Source of the DNA: Eubacterium sp.
GTDB taxonomy: Bacteria; Bacillota; Clostridia; Lachnospirales; CAG-274
Direction of reading: 5' to 3'
DNA length: 5,333 bases
Assembly (NCBI GenBank): GCA_020859645.1
Contig: JAJBVU010000328.1
Span: forward strand, 1 to 5,333
Position numbers and translations under genes: made by a program. The notes beneath the pieces were generated by a model that saw nothing but the letters and a program-made list of their open reading frames with translations, had not been told where the DNA came from and did no database searches. This document shows, piece by piece, positions 5,269-5,333 of the stretch (within the stretch, counting starts at the first letter, position 1; every line of letters begins with the position of its first letter).

Positions 5269-5333
5269 TTTACTCTCAGTCTCCTATAATTATCATTTAT
5301 AACATCTTCATTGCTTAACCCGATTTATTATTC

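Noticed and set aside
5269..5333. Promoter for the EFR1-type gene on the minus strand
   Set aside because: AT-rich -10-like words (GATAAT, TATAAA) occur but no convincing -35 box is within the 65 bases available, so no promoter is claimed.
1..5333. CRISPR array, tRNA, rRNA, insertion sequence or attachment site
   Set aside because: No regularly spaced repeats, RNA gene signatures, transposase frames or terminal inverted repeats were seen.

Overview
The window looks like chromosomal DNA of a low-to-moderate G+C member of the Firmicutes, most likely Clostridia. The reasons are strong AGGAGG-type ribosome binding sites, AT-rich spacers with Gram-positive style TTGACT/TATAAT promoters, heavy use of AGA for arginine, and a flavodoxin-ferredoxin (EFR1-type) gene of a kind common in anaerobic clostridia. 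Species cannot be told from the sequence.

Layout: (1) 38-208 (+), a 56-residue ribbon-helix-helix DNA-binding protein. (2) 209-355, a spacer with a near-consensus promoter inside an interrupted inverted repeat. (3) 356-1063 (+), a GntR regulator of the FCD (FadR) subfamily, closed by a clean intrinsic terminator. (4) 1064-1334, a 271-base control region with repeated AAGACRTC operator-like elements, two candidate promoters, a direct repeat and a hairpin. (5) 1335-3056 (+), an iron-sulfur dehydratase of the IlvD/Edd family. (6) 3111-4466 (+), a GntP-family sugar-acid permease. (7) 4467-4571, a convergent gene end with two hairpins, one of them a terminator that should work in both directions. 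(8) 4572-5268 (-), an EFR1-type flavodoxin plus 2[4Fe-4S] ferredoxin gene split by a frameshift and carrying other damage.

Genes 3 to 6 read as a sugar-acid catabolic cassette: the permease imports an aldonate such as gluconate, the dehydratase removes water to give a 2-keto-3-deoxy acid, and the FCD regulator senses an acid ligand and controls the dehydratase-permease pair. Motifs in the dehydratase fit a sugar-acid enzyme better than true dihydroxy-acid dehydratase (IlvD). The exact substrate is not determined, and the downstream kinase and aldolase of the semi-phosphorylative Entner-Doudoroff route are not in the window.

I see no wholly new system here. The points most worth a second look are the operator-like cluster in front of the dehydratase, the likely misnaming of the dehydratase as IlvD, and the decaying EFR1 gene, whose break lies on a short perfect inverted repeat.
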